From contig CM046353.1 in assembly GCA_025403435.1 (NCBI GenBank), positions 22,998,714-23,062,713 on the forward strand: a DNA stretch of 64,000 nt, read 5' to 3'. The DNA is from Artocarpus heterophyllus. Taxonomy: Eukaryota; Streptophyta; Magnoliopsida; Rosales; Moraceae. The notes beneath the pieces were generated by a model. That model ran no database searches and was not told the DNA's origin. It saw nothing but the letters and a program-made list of their open reading frames with translations. The position numbers and the translations under genes were made by a program. Shown here piece by piece: positions 62,718-64,000 of this stretch (position 1 is the first letter of the stretch; every line of letters begins with the position of its first letter).

Positions 62718-64000
62718 TTTTAATCTACAATAAAGAATGATATACCAAACATAAGCAAACATATGATAATAATTTAGTAAGACAACACAATCATATAAAA
62801 AATACAAATGTGTTTATGTGTCAAAACCTTAAAAATATTACAACTTTACAACGATAATTCCTAACTCAGAATTCACCAAGCTCTTAAGGGAAGTCATGCC
62901 AAATTCAATCAGGAATACGAATACCTTCCTGATTAATATATGTCATCCAAGACCCGTATGATCTAGCATATACTAATAATCGTTTCTTTGGCCATTAATT
63001 TTATTAATAGAGCTCCTAGGAGAGGTTAATAATAAAATTAATGTGAGTGTATAATCATCGTTTCAATATTTTATCCATGATTTATAATCACCACCTAAGG
63101 GTGTGCAACCATAAATCATGCTAAAATACCTTATCTTCTCAGAGATCCAATTTGGTACATGATAGAAATCCCTTCCTAGGGGTCAGGACCACCATGTTCT
63201 GCCTATAGACCAACGATGGAGACCTTAGGTTCTCTCTTCGAAAACCTTCTCCTACGCAATCTTTTGAAATCAAGGTTTTATTTTAAGAATATGCATGAAC
63301 AATTTTAATATGAGCGGCACTTCCTATTCTATATGACATGTTATCAATATACAAGGCAAATCATATTATAATGCAGACAAGCAAAGCAATCAAGCAAAGC
63401 TACAAGCAAAATAATAAATAACCGTAATATTATGACTCCACTCTAAAGAATAGAAAACTAAGATTACAAGAGAATAATCGAGACCTATTATCGATTCTAC
63501 ATCCTTGAATCCTCAAGCTGTATCCTTCTTCATGTAATTCCCATCTTTAAGTCTTCAATCCCATATGAATTGAATACTTCATATTTCTGGTCATATCCAA
63601 ATTTAATGTTTCTCAGAATTGTCCCAAAAATAAAATTAAAACTGTATTAAAACTGCACCTTTTTTAGAAATTTCTAGCTCTTGGTCGACAAGTTCGGCCT
63701 GCCGCCAGAGCCTCTTGATTTCTGCCCCACTGACATTCTACTGAACCTCAAATTCAGCCTGCCGATCTGTGACCATTGGCTTGCCGAACTGGTGAGTTCA
63801 GCATGCCAACTGAGCAGAAATCTCTCATTCTAGAAAATACAATTTTTAATGCAATTCATTAATTTTATTTTTAACAATTCAAAAACATAAAATTACAGAC
63901 TTAGGAAATACCTTGAAGCGCCTATCATCATTCTTCTAGATCTGACTTCTAAATCTATCTTCTCAATCCGTCTTCTCTGAATAATTATTTAATTACAAAT
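62718..64000 (-). other. 5' leader of copia element C, no coding sequence
   Basis: This is AT-rich DNA upstream of the gag start. I see no gene and no LTR boundary. A GC-rich module on the minus strand lies at 63684-63810. Its right part (TCATTCTAGAAAATA near 63826) resembles the DNA next to the same module in gypsy LTR D (CATTCTAGAAAATA near 44868), so part of this leader may be of gypsy origin. Confidence 0.45.
63684..63810 (-). repeat. GC-rich 21-bp module, reverse orientation, in leader of C
   Basis: Read on the minus strand it holds GTTGGCATGCTGAACT, TTCGGCAAGCCAATG, TCGGCAGGCTGAATT and, after an interruption, GGCGGCAGGCCGAACT. It is related to the modules in the LTRs but more degenerate. 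Confidence 0.65.

Larger units (their letters stand above)
56715..64000 (-). mobile_element. Ty1-copia element C (same family as B), runs off the window
   Basis: The 3' LTR (56715-58750), internal genes on the minus strand (58765-62717) and a leader to the window edge are present. The 5' LTR and primer site (GCTCTGATACCA in the plus reading) were not found up to 64000, so they should lie beyond. It is inserted in copia element E near its protease/gag junction. Confidence 0.88.

Overview
The window is nuclear DNA of a flowering plant, most likely a eudicot. The evidence is AT-rich GT-AG introns, two plant-type multi-exon genes, and dense copia, gypsy, Harbinger and MULE-type transposons. No prokaryotic, organellar, tRNA, rRNA or CRISPR feature was found. 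The species cannot be named from the sequence alone.

Only two host genes can be supported. On the plus strand (777-15355) lies a 14-exon gene for a plastid-targeted, NAD-type glyceraldehyde-3-phosphate dehydrogenase (GAPCp). All its introns are GT-AG and every phase closes, giving 427 residues. Its fourth intron is about 10.1 kb long because it holds a head-to-head inverted pair of Harbinger-like elements and a nearly complete Ty1-copia element with almost identical LTRs. On the minus strand (34566-26338) lies a 9-exon gene for the plant nuclear-basket FG nucleoporin NUP1/NUP136. Its seventh exon appears to have lost one base.

Layout: 1-776, GAPCp upstream region and promoter; 777-15355, GAPCp; 15356-16900, intergenic; 16.9-18.8 kb, degraded Ty3-gypsy remnant; 18.9-20.9 kb, perfect solo LTR of a copia family; 20.9-26.3 kb, AT-rich DNA with an 849-bp MULE-type inverted-repeat element; 26.3-34.6 kb, NUP1; 34.6-36.0 kb, intergenic; 36.0-41.9 kb, 3' half of copia element B (same family as the solo LTR); 41.9-50.9 kb, a gypsy chromovirus (element D) inserted in B, with two LTRs that do not match; 50.9-52.1 kb, AT-rich DNA with perfect hairpins; 52.1-53.1 kb, LINE ORF1 remnant; 53.1-56.7 kb, a different copia element (E) truncated by copia element C; 56.7-64.0 kb, copia element C, running off the window. 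Most retroelement coding regions lie on the minus strand and are broken.

I found no convincing novel multi-gene system. The most unusual signals are: a roughly 21-bp GC-rich tandem module shared by the LTRs of copia and gypsy elements that are otherwise unrelated; the long inverted Harbinger pair inside an intron of a housekeeping gene; the mismatched LTRs and flanks of element D, which suggest a deletion by ectopic recombination; and the one-base frameshift in NUP1. All calls come from reading the sequence. No database search or alignment program was run, so family assignments rest on recognised motifs.
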